64,000 nt of DNA from positions 124,001 to 188,000 of the forward strand of contig JADDOH010000312.1 of NCBI GenBank assembly GCA_016648135.1, written 5' to 3'. The position numbers and the translations under genes were made by a program. This document shows, one piece after another, positions 35,851 through 45,783 of the stretch; position 1 is the first letter of the stretch; each line of letters opens with the position of its first letter. Under the pieces are notes generated by a model. It did not search any database and had not been told where the DNA came from. It worked only from the letters and a program-made list of their open reading frames with translations. This DNA comes from Agrypnia vestita (taxonomy: Eukaryota; Arthropoda; Insecta; Trichoptera; Phryganeidae).

Positions 35851-38800
35851 TTCATTAGAATCACGGTGATTCAAATGAACCAAATTTAGAATAATAATAC
35901 AATAGAAGAGAACATTCTCTCGATGTCCTCTTCTGTCGTCCTAAATACACAAACTCATCTGCATGTTCCAAATATTTATTGCTTACTATTAATAATATAT
36001 TAATAATTAAAATAAGAATTTTATAACCAGTGGCGTAACTGTTATGGAGCAGTTGAAACAGGCTGCCCTAGGCGTAAAGCTTAATGTGAAATTTTTATTC
36101 GCAATTCTAATTTTTGGACTATTTCTTTATTATTAACTCATATTTATTTAAGACACCTTTGCAAAATGCGATATTAATTTCAAACCATAAATAAAATATT
36201 CCAAAATTGTTAGTTTCTTAGTTTATCAGCATTTATTAAATTAAGTGGTGATAAACGAAGTAATTTTTAAAAATTAAAAAAAAATCAACGTCAATTGTAA
36301 AAAATAAATTTTATTTAATAGATGATTTAATTATGCAAGAAAAAATAATTTTAACTTTAATTTAATTAATTATAAATTTGTCTTAAATGCGAGAGGGACA
36401 TAATTACGTCGTGTTCCAGCTCCCTTGCCTAAAGAAAAGGTTTATTTGAACTGTGGACAGTTTCATACTCGGTGCTGATAACTGACTTGTCTGTTTCCTT
36501 TTTTTTAATATAGATATTTTTAATATAGGTGTTTTCAGAATAAAAAGCATACATATTTGTTTGTATATTTTTTTTATTTATTTGTAAAAAGAACACATTT
36601 TTACATCTAGTAATTAAAACATAAATTAACGTAGCACTTTTCACTTTTACACCTACACATTTCGAAAGAAATCGACACTTCACTGCAGTGGGAAGTATCA
36701 ATTCACGTAGAAATAAATTAGATTAGTACGAACCACGTAAATTTTTTATTAATCATAAATTACGTGGAATTGGATCATTGATTACGTGGAAGGGGGGAGG
36801 AGCACTCAAACGACAACTTCTCCAGGCGCCTAAAACGTAGTTACGTCACTGAAACAAGTTTTCAGCTGTAACGGTTAATAATGTCGAAAGAACAGCACGC
36901 GTGCTGGTGTCAAGGTGTCCAGTTAACCGTAAAATTCGACAATCCGGTTTTCGGTTGTTTTTTCTTCTTATCGAATTAATTGATTAAAATGATTTTTTTA
37001 ATAATTGTTTAACTTTTTAAAAAGATGTATGACCAATAATGATGCAGAAGTTATGAAACTGACGCGAATCTGAAGTAAAAAGTGAAAAGGTACCTGCCCA
37101 CTTTATAATGATTTTAAACTTTTTATCTGAATTTCTTTTAATCTGAAAAATTAATCGTTGGCCAGTGTCAAGAAAGTTATAAAAATATCACCCGTGAGAT
37201 GACACGTTGTATTGAAGTTATGGCCAAATAATACACAAAAAATATAAAAAAATTTACCTACAAACACATAGTTTATTATAAATCCTTTGTATGCGAGGCC
37301 TCGGCTTATTTGATCACGCTGCATGCACTCAAAAATTAAACTCACTGAAACTCGTCAAGATTTTCATGCCACTCCAACACCTTACCGTACCAATTTCCTC
37401 TAATAGATAATATGTAGAAGATATCGAAGTTTTGAAGAGTTCATTCTGAAGTCGCACTTTTATAATTTTTTCACTTCTTTTAATTCAAACTTTATTTGAA
37501 TTAAACAAACAAAATTCAAACAAAATCATTTTACAGAATATTAACCAGCTTTTGTTTTACAGCAATTTCAAATAAATATATATATTCTTAAATGCCTAGG
37601 ATTTAGGTACATAATTTTAGAATAGTACCAGAAAGCAGGTATTTTTTGTCCGAACATTTGAGATAAATTTGCATTTTTTGTATGCGGTGTGTGACCCCAA
37701 ATGTATGTAAGGATGCATTGTCATCATCGACATCAACGCGACGTGCAAAATTTCAGCTCGATTGGATGACGGGAAGTGTGTTAATTTTCACTTACAAGAT
37801 TTTTCCACAGGGAATCAAGACCGCCGGTGAACTTAATATAAAGGATTTAAAAATACTATCGAATAAAAATGTTCGTTTTGTTTTAGTTCTAGATTTGGTT
37901 ACTTTTAAATCATCCATAATAACCAATTAACCGGTTTCGATTTAGTCCGGTTTGGAAGCCCTAACCGGCATTATAATCGGTTTGGCGTATTTTTTTACAC
38001 ACACAGCAAGACGCAGACAGCGGAAGGGAAAGTAGCCGCCTATGCAGAAACAAGCGTGCGAAGAGAGGCCAAAACAGCTGAAAAACAACTCTCGGCTTTC
38101 GTAGCGTTGCTTTTTGAATGTTCATTTTGTCTTGCGGCTCACTTCTCGTTATTGATGATCGTTCATACGTCAAACCATTGATGTTACGTTTGTTCGTTGG
38201 GTTAATTTGTCATCTGTGAATAACTAAAAGTAGTCGAAGTACCTACGTGAAAAAGCCTATAAAGAAAAAATATTTTGAAATATCAAAATATGATGTATTT
38301 ATTTATCTCCCTATTCTATAGGTTTTTAACGTTTTATTATATTTAGAATTAGTGCCGTATACTAGTATATAGACAATAGCACTTGAAATATAAAATGAAA
38401 TATGCATAAAAGAAATTGCCGTTTGAGTCAAAAAACCAATTTATATGTATTCGAAAATTTACGCAGCGTTCTGTATAAAGAGACACAGAAAATAGTTTAT
38501 AACGGTGTGTGCCAATCAACACTAAGCTATGGAATCTTAGGGTGGGTTTGTGCTAGAAAAATAGACTAGACTCTTTTATTAAAGTACAAAATCTTTAGTG
38601 CGAGTGATATCAAGAAAGACACCCAATGGAGAACTCTCCAAAATTCGTCAACTTTACTCTAGATCAACACTTATTTTATATGTGTAAGCTGTGTGTACGA
38701 CGCACATTGTTTCCTTGTATTGATGATTACGGGTAGGTATAAACACCAACACATATACCTACTAATTCGATAGTCTTTCTTAAATAGAAAAAGGTCTACC

Positions 38801-39114
38801 TATACTCCGCAACACAAATAAATCAACTGCACAAAACATAAATATTGTTGATATTGTTAAATGTATATACTATATTTAGGTACTAATTACCAATGTACGA
38901 GTATATGTTAAATAATTCGGAATAATATCATGTATAGGTAGGTACATTAAAATAAAATATTTAATATTTGACTTTAAAAATTTAGAGGGATCATTACCAG
39001 CTGCAAAATCTATGCATAGTATATCCCGGGAGATGCCATAGATGTCTCTAGCATAGTCATATGAAAGAAAATGATTTTTATATTCAACTTTCAAATATAT
39101 GTTAAACAGCTTTC

Positions 39115-39252
39115 AAAAAGTTGATAATGTGTGGATGTTCTTACGGTGAAATTGGTGAATGTTGCATTGTGTAAAGTGATCACTTAAGCCAGCTCATACA
39201 GGTCATAAGTCTTGGGCCATCGTGTAAAGACTTCCATACACGTTTCCCGTCT
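39115..39252. repeat. arm of the foldback MITE family
   Basis: TTGATAATGTGTGGATGTTC, GGTGAATGTTGCATTGTGTA, AAGTGATCACTTAAGCCAGC and GACTTCCATACACGTTTCCC match the right arm of 12024-12383 and, inverted, 60605-60710. Confidence 0.6.
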
Positions 39253-39539
39253 CTGTGAGACTTCTATAATTGACCTTAGTTAATATTAGTATTTAAAGTT
39301 TTAATAATCATTTTCTGAACAAACGTGTGATTAATGTTAACAAATTTTCAATTTCTGTGTGGCCAAGTGTAATTGCAAGTTTTTGTAATAATTTATCCTT
39401 ACAAAAAACATACTTTAATTACCCCATACGAAGATGACATTTAAAGATAGACAAATCCTACACCGAAACGTTAAATTTATAATAATTTAGACTCACATAA
39501 AGCAAATTCCACCGGCGTTATACATTGTATATACCGTAT

Positions 39540-39710
39540 TGAAACGAATGAATTTTTCGTAATCGATATAGTTCAACGTTTTGTAAAAAATAAGTCAGAA
39601 ATATTGAAAAAAATGCAACTTTGATGCCGCATATCTCCATAACTATTGATATTAGTTCATGGACGCTTTAACATTTTCGACTCATAATCAAGGCAGAAAT
39701 ATAGTCCTGC
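39540..39710. repeat. dispersed inverted-repeat family, copy 3 (one arm)
   Basis: AACGAATGAATTTTTCGTAA, AAAATAAGTCAGAAATATTG, TCCATAACTATTGATATTAG and CATTTTCGACTCATAATCAA, one arm of the family. It is followed by CAAATAACCCTGCATACCT. Confidence 0.6.
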
Positions 39711-40296
39711 GAGGTTATTAATATTTTCCAAATAACCCTGCATACCTAATAAAAGTACGTCATTTGATAGTTATAGAACAGTAATGGAAAGTCACACAAA
39801 TATGATTTTTTGGTACGCATCAGAACTAACGATATTCAAAATTAAAAAATACATTTTCAACTCAAACACGATTTTTTGAAAAGGTTTTGCACTCAGGGTG
39901 CGTTATCTTCTAAAAATCGTGAACAGCGTAAAAAAAGCGTAAAAAAATTGCGAACAATAAAAACAAAAATTATAGATAACGTGTTTTTTTTCTCAGAGAC
40001 CTGTTGCTAAAAATTAAACTAAACTATAGTTAAAATCTATGTCTTCTGTAAATAACTCGTTAAGTATCATCGATATCTGAGATGATGTAAATGTCAACCA
40101 CAAATGATACCTTGTTGCTCCAATGCGACTGATTTAATGAATGAGACGTTTTTGTATAGAACAGAGAATAATAAATTTAATTGGCCGGACCTCCTTGGAA
40201 TACTGAACTTCAGTACTGACTATACACAACTCGTTTATTTGAGCATTTTTTACTCCGCATTCGTATTAGTAAACTTACTAGGACACTTAGCTTCGT

Positions 40297-40398
40297 AGTG
40301 TAGGTAAATTTGTATTCGCGTGTGCCTTCGTATTCGTACTGCTCATTCGTATTTGTAGTGCACATTCGTATTCATACAATGCATTCGTATATTTGCAG
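40297..40398. repeat. degenerate TTCGTA array, left part
   Basis: Repeated ATTCGTATT/TTCGTATTCGTA words with GTGCACATTCGTATTC-type spacers. The same kind of array resumes in the same direction at 41566, after the heat-shock promoter unit. Confidence 0.6.
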
Positions 40399-40759
40399 CC
40401 GTATTCTGAAAATTACAAGATTGTTGTTATTACTCCAACACTCAAAAATAAAGAAAGGTCAAGACATCTGTCAAATGTCAATATTTCTATCATTGTGACG
40501 GAAATATTGGCTTTAATTTAATATTTGAAAACGTTGTATGAAGGAATTAGTAGATGTGTGTTTTCGCTCTTTAACAACTTTTAAATTAATATTGTACCTA
40601 TTAGTTTAAGATAATTAATATTCATCAAAAACTTATATTCTAGACAAAATTCCAGATTGCATGATGATATAAATAGATATCGCTTTAACATCAATCGGAA
40701 CCGCAAACTGTTATGCAAGCAATCCAGGGTCACTCATTCGTGACCGCATTATCTCTCTA

Positions 40760-40909
40760 GAGAATTCTACAACATTCCATCTCATAATTAAAGACTACGT
40801 AGAATCATCTGGAACTTTCTAGGGGCTTCTCGTTACCTCTAGAATAAACCTTTCGAGGGAGCTGAGCTATAAAAAGAGTCACGCGACGCGGGCTCAAGAA
40901 ATTCAGTTT
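40760..40909 (+). promoter_or_regulatory. heat-shock promoter (HSEs, TATA box, initiator)
   Basis: 40801-40830 reads AGAAT CATCT GGAAC TTTCT AGGGG CTTCT, six contiguous HSF pentamers in alternating nGAAn/nTTCn order; four are perfect, the second has two of three bases and the fifth only one. An upstream HSE-like array ATTCT ACAAC ATTCC lies near 40763-40780, and GAAT...TTTCG further sites lie near 40840-40855. TATAAAAA is at 40868-40875 and TCAGTTT (arthropod initiator TCAGTT) at 40903-40909. This is the layout of an insect hsp70-type promoter. Confidence 0.85.
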
Positions 40910-41215
40910 GCGACGATAACAGTGCGACACCCGCAGCGTAAAACAGTGTGGTCAGTGACCCGTGATATTATATTATTACATTAGTAAGCAAGCAAACCAG
41001 TGACTACCAGTGATACCAGCGTAAGTGAAGGAAAGAATACCGCGGCGAAAGTTTCTACGAGCGAACATTGATCGGAATTTACCAGGAGTCATCTAAGCGA
41101 CAGACACAGCGTTAACTAGTGCGAATTAAAGAACAATTCAATAATACATGTGCGAAATATTCATAAGACATTTAGCAACTATAAATGTACGAATGGTAGG
41201 TACTACAATTTAACT
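40905..41215 (+). other. putative heat-shock leader / non-coding transcript start
   Basis: After the initiator there are about 245 nt without any ATG. The stretch is richer in GC than its surroundings and has GTGAC/CAGTG repeats (CAGTGTGGTCAGTGACC, CCAGTGACTACCAGTG), like insect hsp leaders. A donor-like site CCAGC|GTAAGTG lies near 41022. The first ATG opens a 21-codon ORF (MCEIFIRHLATINVRMVGTT-I-stop, about 41149-41214). No heat-shock protein reading frame follows anywhere on this strand, so the product would be non-coding or a tiny peptide. Confidence 0.4.
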
Positions 41216-41565
41216 CATCTTCGGTGACTTTTTTGGTAGTAAATTAAATTAAATTTACTTCCATTGTTTTTATTTGCCTCCCAAAGCCACGTCCCGTGAT
41301 ACTATTTTAATTTCAAATGTTTTATATGCCATTACTGTACAAATGTTGGATGTCGAAATGTATCGTGGTCTATGTAGACATCGTCCATGTATGCGTAGAC
41401 ATAAAAACATAGGATGCAATTTCTTCTTCACACAAGTATGTCTCATCTAAAATTTCAACAGTCGTAAACACGGGCACAAACAAACACCTCCTGTCTATTT
41501 TTGAGTATTGGGATAATAATCATCAAAATAACAAGATTGTTATTTTCAGAATACGGCCGATGGTA

Positions 41566-41735
41566 TACGTTCATATTCGTGGTGTACATTCGTATTCGTG
41601 CATTCGTATTGTACGTTTGTACTACGCCTTTGTATTCTAGTGTAAACTCGCATTCATACCGAGCATTCGTATTCTTACTGTGTATTTATATGTGATTTCG
41701 TATTCGTATTCGTATTGCGCATTTGAATGTCTCAC
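41566..41735. repeat. degenerate TTCGTA array, right part
   Basis: TCATATTCGTGGTGTACATT, CGTATTCGTGCATTCGTATT and, at the end, TTCGTATTCGTATTCGTATT. Continuous in character with the array at 40297-40398. Confidence 0.6.
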
Positions 41736-42488
41736 CATAATTTATTCAGAACTTTTTTAAGGTAGATACTTTTCTGAAAATGCACACGTTTTTTGAAAAG
41801 GAACAACATCTCAATAACGAAGCTAAATTGAATTCTTGTCGGCTATCAGATTCTGTTTACATCACGAATGTTGCGATGGTTATTTAAGAACATTTTTGTT
41901 TACCCCAAATATTTTAAATATTCGGGGTTACATTTCGGCAAGTTTGAGTTTTAATTCTTGTCATGAAACTCAATAAAACAATCGACAATGATTTTTACAA
42001 CTCTATACATTAAGCGTCATTTAAACATAATTTTAGTTTTTATTTTAGTTTTTAATGCGCGTACATGAGTGCACGTACAATTTTTTTCTTTTGACTAATT
42101 AATATTCAACTAATTATTAATAACTCAATGTAAACCTGAAATTAAAAAATTAAAAGTCCGTCACTGTTGACGGGCTTGACTATTGTATTGACATAAAAAT
42201 TATCACGACAGAATAAATTAAAATAAAATAATACCAATAAATAACATGTAAGTATGTATGTTTACATAAATAAACTGCAACAAATATAAAAAGCGACTTT
42301 TGGAAATTTTCCGAACTTTTTTAGTGGCCGAACTCTTCAGAATTTCTTATTGGATCATCAGCTTTGTATGATTTTGTGGATAATTTAATTTTTTCTTCTA
42401 CAATAATCTAACTCTTTTATATTCCATTAAAGTGTTCACAATGTTTAATGCTTTTAAATTCTAGAATTTACAATACGTTTAGACATAC

Positions 42489-42555
42489 CTATATTAACCA
42501 TTTGCACATAAAAAAAACTGTTCACCAAAATCACACACGACAGGAATTTATACAT
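42489..42555 (-). CDS. takeout-like gene, coding exon 1 (signal peptide)
   Basis: ATG at 42555 opens MYKFLSCVILVNSFFYVQMV and continues two codons plus one base to the donor ATAG|GTATGT. It has a lysine near the start and a long hydrophobic core, as expected for a cleaved signal peptide. The exon ends in phase 1 (final G), and exon 2 starts with CC, so the junction codon is GCC (Ala). This phase match and the good donor are the reasons for choosing it. The exon is 67 bp and the assignment crosses an 8.9-kb intron, so it is less certain than the other exons. A Harbinger-like element begins about 185 bp upstream of the ATG. Confidence 0.72.
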
Positions 42556-42740
42556 TTTAAAAAATTTGTCACCTCGCGGGGCTTCTAGATTGTAAGAAAG
42601 ATGTAAAACAATAAATTCGCTCAATATCCTTCCGCAATCTTTGTTTCCAACGATGCTCTTTCGAGAGCTGCCGCATGACAGAAGCCGTAAAGCCACTATC
42701 ACCATGTAATATGTTTCATAAGTTGTGGGGAAACATTTAA

Positions 42741-43762
42741 GAGGCCACCACACGCTCAAGTATCACTACACTTTTGGTTGCGCAAGCTTCTCGCATGAAA
42801 AGACTGAACACGGACGTGCCTACCACACGCACAAACTAAGTATGCGCAAGCCACATTCTTATCGAAATTGTCGGCGTAGAAACGTTTCCCAATGAGGAAC
42901 TATTTCTTCTGCTATTGTTTTTCAAATGTTTGCTAATAAAAAAATGACAATGCAAAAGACAATTTTATTTTTCGCGGTCATAATGAGAAAATTTACGATA
43001 TGTGTTTTTCACATACTTGATAATTTTGACCAAACGCTATGAAATTTTACCGTAATTTTCACTATGTGCATACGGCACGGTCTATTTCTGGCAATGCGAC
43101 AAAAAAATTCAACATTTTTGGTGGTTTTAGTGAGAAAATTTGCGTTATGTGTTTTTCACATACTTTATTTATTTCTTAACTGTATATATCCTTCGTAGCT
43201 TTAGTTTCGACCTAAAAAGAATTCAAAAATAATTGACAAATGCAATGGATAAAGAATACATGTAAAAAAATATAGGATATTTAATAAGCGAGTAATAAAA
43301 TATTATTCTTTCATTTTATTTATCATTTTTTCGTAGGCATCGTTCTTTTTATTTCGGTCGGAATAATCCTTCGATTTAATTTTCCGCAGTGCAGGTAGAG
43401 ATTTGTAAAGAATTATTAATTCTGACGTAAAATCGCGATTGTACGAACGCAAATCTGCCATTTTTGACAACCTCACCAAACGACAAATAGCTTCGACCAC
43501 AGAATAAAGAAGACGCCTCGACTGCGGCCACAGAATAAAGAAGATAACTGCGGCATGAACACTGAATGCCAACCACACGCACAGACAAGTACGCGCAGGC
43601 CGGGCTTGCGTAGACAAAATTTCAAACAAGTCGAAAAGTGCGCATGCCGCGCTGTGGGGTTGGCGTATGGTACAGTTTTACCAACCACACGCACAGTGTT
43701 CAGTGTACAAACCGGCATGCGCATGCAAAAGTGTAGTAATACTTGAGCGTGTGGTAGGCCCA
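42741..43762. mobile_element. PIF/Harbinger-like element next to the takeout promoter
   Basis: About 1.02 kb with inverted ends of about 35 bp: left GGCCACCACACGCTCAAGTA, right the complement of GGCCTACCACACGCTCAAGT. Copies of CCACACGCAC motifs recur inside both ends. TTA-like trinucleotides flank the ends, consistent with a Harbinger 3-bp target duplication, but the exact borders are uncertain. It contains a MADF-domain ORF, and Harbinger elements commonly carry an accessory Myb/MADF-type DNA-binding protein beside the transposase. No transposase remains, so it is non-autonomous. It ends about 185 bp upstream of the takeout ATG at 42555. Confidence 0.7.
43303..43461 (-). pseudogene. MADF-domain protein fragment of the Harbinger-like element
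   Basis: ORF of 52 residues starting at the ATG at 43461: MADLRSYNRDFTSELIILYK, then SLPALRKIKSKDYSDRNKKN and DAYEKMINKMKE. It matches the first two thirds of the MADF (Adf-1-type, SANT-like) DNA-binding domain: F-h-x-L-Y-x-x-x-P-x-L-W-x-x-x-x-x-x-Y-x-x-R-x-x-x-x-x-A. The normally invariant Trp after PAL is Arg here, and the domain is truncated, so it is probably inactive. Confidence 0.75.
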
Positions 43763-43942
43763 TTAGAGTAGGGGTCCTCAAGTCGAGACTTAACACCTTG
43801 GACTATTATATTATGTTATCTATGCCTTGGGCTATTAAAATATATTGCCCGGACAAATTTTGCATTGCGTGACATATAATCATTAAAAAAAAACATAATA
43901 TTGTAACATACTCGTGTGCAGGTATATTTCATAGACATTTAG

Positions 43943-43983
43943 TAGGCTACACCACTCCGGGAGCCTAGGGGTGGTGTAGCCTA
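43943..43983. repeat. 16-bp hairpin (one mismatch)
   Basis: TAGGCTACACCACTCC at 43943-43958 against GGGGTGGTGTAGCCTA at 43968-43983, loop GGGAGCCTA, one mismatch. About 180 bp beyond the Harbinger-like element. Confidence 0.75.
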
Positions 43984-44299
43984 TTAAACACAAAATTAGA
44001 GCTGGTAATTGGTGATTTTTTACAAGGAGGTGATTATTTTTTTAATGACATTTCATTTCTAACGAGTACCGGGGAAAATTGCATCTCAGTCACGGTGGAG
44101 GAGCTCCGCGGATATGGACATGACGCGGCCATTTTTCTTTCATTCTTTTCAATAAAATAAAAGATTTATAGTTTAGTACTTTAATAATTTCAATAAAAAA
44201 ATAATCATCTACTTTTAAAATATCACTCAATTTCTACCGGGGGTGATGTGAAAAGCTCAAATGCACTCTCGATAAAAAAATAAATGATGAAATTAGGCG

Positions 44300-44520
44300 C
44301 AGAGCCAGAGAAACGGATATCATGGAGCTAAGAAAAAATCGTAATGGGCAGCGCATGTTGCAAAGCAAGATGGACTCCTAGGGTCCTGAAGAAAAAGATG
44401 GGCCGACGATATAGTCACAATATAGCCACTGTGGGAGAGAAGAAATGGCTACAAGAAGCAAACAACAGCGAAGGACGAAAGGATATCCAGCAGTAGAAAT
44501 ATGAAGGAAGAAGAAGAAGG
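44300..44520 (+). pseudogene. LINE (jockey-like) ORF2 C-terminal remnant
   Basis: With frameshifts the plus strand reads GAKSWSNV-like and QDGLLGS-like pieces, then MGRRYSHNIATVGEKKWLQE and ANNSEGRKDIQQ-stop-KYEGRRR. The 'GRP-x-x-R-W-x-D-D-I ... G-x-x-W-x-x-x-A-x-x-R-x-x-W' C-terminal pattern of jockey-type reverse transcriptases is recognisable in degraded form. It is followed by a GAAGAAGAAGAAG tail. Confidence 0.5.
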
Positions 44521-45382
44521 GTGATGTAATACCTTAAAGAAGCTTCATGTAAGCCTAGATATAATTTCTTCTTCATTTTATTTTTATTATTTATACTAGA
44601 TATAGTTCTTCTTCTTCTTCATCACGTTCTTGGCAGAGCAGTCGTGGTAGCTATAATAATGGCTACATCATAGCCGAAACAATTCACCGCCATGCTGTAT
44701 ACTTATATAGGTAGGTACATAGTAGGTACCTACGCCAATTTGTGGCGGACTAGGTTTTACGCAATAAACCTAGTTACTGGCTGGAAAAAATGCATTATTA
44801 TTATTTAAAAAACATAATTTTGTATTAAGTGTACTTTGGAGTAATAATTTCATTGCAGGGAATATAATTTGCAGGAACATTTTATTTATTCTAAATTATT
44901 TTTTACATAGAAAAGGTAAAGGTAGTTGCTTAACTAGACTAGCCTGTTCTAAAGCAACTACCTGTACTGTTTTTGAAATTTAGTTAATAATTAGTGTATA
45001 ATAAGTGTGTAATAATTATAAAGTGCACTTAACAAATTCACTTCAGATAGAGATAAAATCAAAACATATTGCATATAATTCACATCACATAGAAAAAAAA
45101 TCATATTTAGAGAAGGTATTTGAATTATAATACATTCATGTCCGTTTTAACTGGAAACTTTGTGGAATCTTCAATTCACTTCAACATAGTGTTTGGTATA
45201 ATAAAAAATTCCTCAAAGAACACACCAACTCAAGTGGACATGTGGACGAAATTTTTATTTTAGTTTGTTAAAGAATCAAACTTATTTAAAACATAAAAAA
45301 AATTGTTGATATATTCGCCATTTTGACAATATTTATTACAAAGTTATACCTACCAATACGATAAATCGTTGAAGATATCATC

Positions 45383-45456
45383 GGCGCCGTGGCTTAGTTG
45401 GTTAAAGCGCCTGTCTAGTAAACAGGAGATCGGGAGTTCGAATCTCCCCGGGGCCT
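45383..45456 (+). tRNA. tRNA-Thr (anticodon AGT)
   Basis: 74-nt cloverleaf: acceptor GGCGCCG with CGGGGCC, D arm GGCTTAGTTGGTTAAAGC, anticodon stem CCTGT/ACAGG around loop CTAGTAA (anticodon AGT), T arm GGGAG-TTCGAAT-CTCCC, discriminator T. Internal A box (TGGCTTAGTTGG) and B box (GTTCGAATC) are intact. A run of five T at 45481-45485 can end Pol III transcription. One acceptor position is a G-G mismatch (fourth pair), so it may be a slightly decayed copy. A mariner begins about 330 bp downstream. Confidence 0.88.
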
Positions 45457-45783
45457 ACGACGGGATTTCCGGTTGATATGTTTTTAAGCACCCTTGAGGC
45501 AATTTTTTAAATAAAAATTGCGTTATATAAATTAACCATCATTGTTATTCAAAATTATTACATGCATAATTTTTTTTTAAATTTTCTTTTTCAGCTAGAG
45601 TTAATTTAAAAAAAATAAACGTTCACACACGATATCAATGTTTACAAGAATAAATAACAGTGATCATATTATAAGATGAAAACAGATTTTTTAATATATT
45701 TTTTGAGTCCTACGAAAAGTAGCAATTTTGAAGACGGTGTTTTATATTATGTTCTTATTCAATAATAATATATGAATATATTA

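Larger units (their letters stand above)
35851..40296. other. takeout intron 1, left portion
   Basis: AT-rich intronic DNA. It contains an ACGTGGTTCGTA/ATTACGTGG inverted pair around 36729-36790, scattered AACCGGTTT-like motifs at 36920-36960 and 37925-37985 that may be ends of an old element, a trace of the TACTCCCTTT MITE family at 37680-37800, and the repeats at 39115 and 39540. No exon seen. Confidence 0.4.
40399..41557 (+). mobile_element. inverted-repeat unit carrying a heat-shock promoter
   Basis: Left end GCCGTATTCTGAAAATTACA and right end (complement) GCCGTATTCTGAAAATAACA are inverted. Similarity continues about 60 bp inward to CTCAAAAATA on both sides. The left 170 bp also matches 17890-18060 elsewhere in the window, so the end sequence is dispersed. 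On both sides of the unit the flanking DNA is the same degenerate ATTCGTATTCGTA array in the same direction, as expected if the unit had inserted into that array. Inside is a complete heat-shock promoter and leader. No transposase ORF is present. Element status is an inference. Confidence 0.55.
18997..42555 (-). other. takeout/JHBP-family gene (whole coding span, six exons)
   Basis: Six coding exons joined by GT-AG introns with matching phases give a secreted protein of about 252 residues. That is the usual length of takeout / haemolymph juvenile-hormone-binding family proteins, which bind small hydrophobic ligands in an elongated alpha/beta-wrap fold and act outside the cell in feeding, circadian output, chemosensory tissue or JH transport. 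Family marks seen: an N-terminal signal peptide; the paired N-terminal cysteines in VCERDDPDMDQCLKK; a VPQLKLVALDPF segment; GDNAEL; and a C-terminal helix ending NRIFLKIPFDELFP, matching the family's conserved end. Introns are 2.4 to 8.9 kb and full of transposons. Intron 1 (33637-42488) holds the heat-shock promoter unit on the opposite strand. The family is seen directly; which member (takeout, daywake, JHBP) and which ligand cannot be decided from sequence alone. Confidence 0.9.

Noticed and set aside
42454..42759. The 101-residue ORF as a gene of its own
   Set aside because: Only 42489-42555 fits, as a signal-peptide exon with a consensus donor and the phase needed by exon 2; the rest is 5' flank and intron.
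43473..43796. Minus-strand 107-residue cysteine-rich ORF
   Set aside because: It covers the inverted end and repeated CACACGCAC motifs of the Harbinger-like element; another frame holds the MADF domain.
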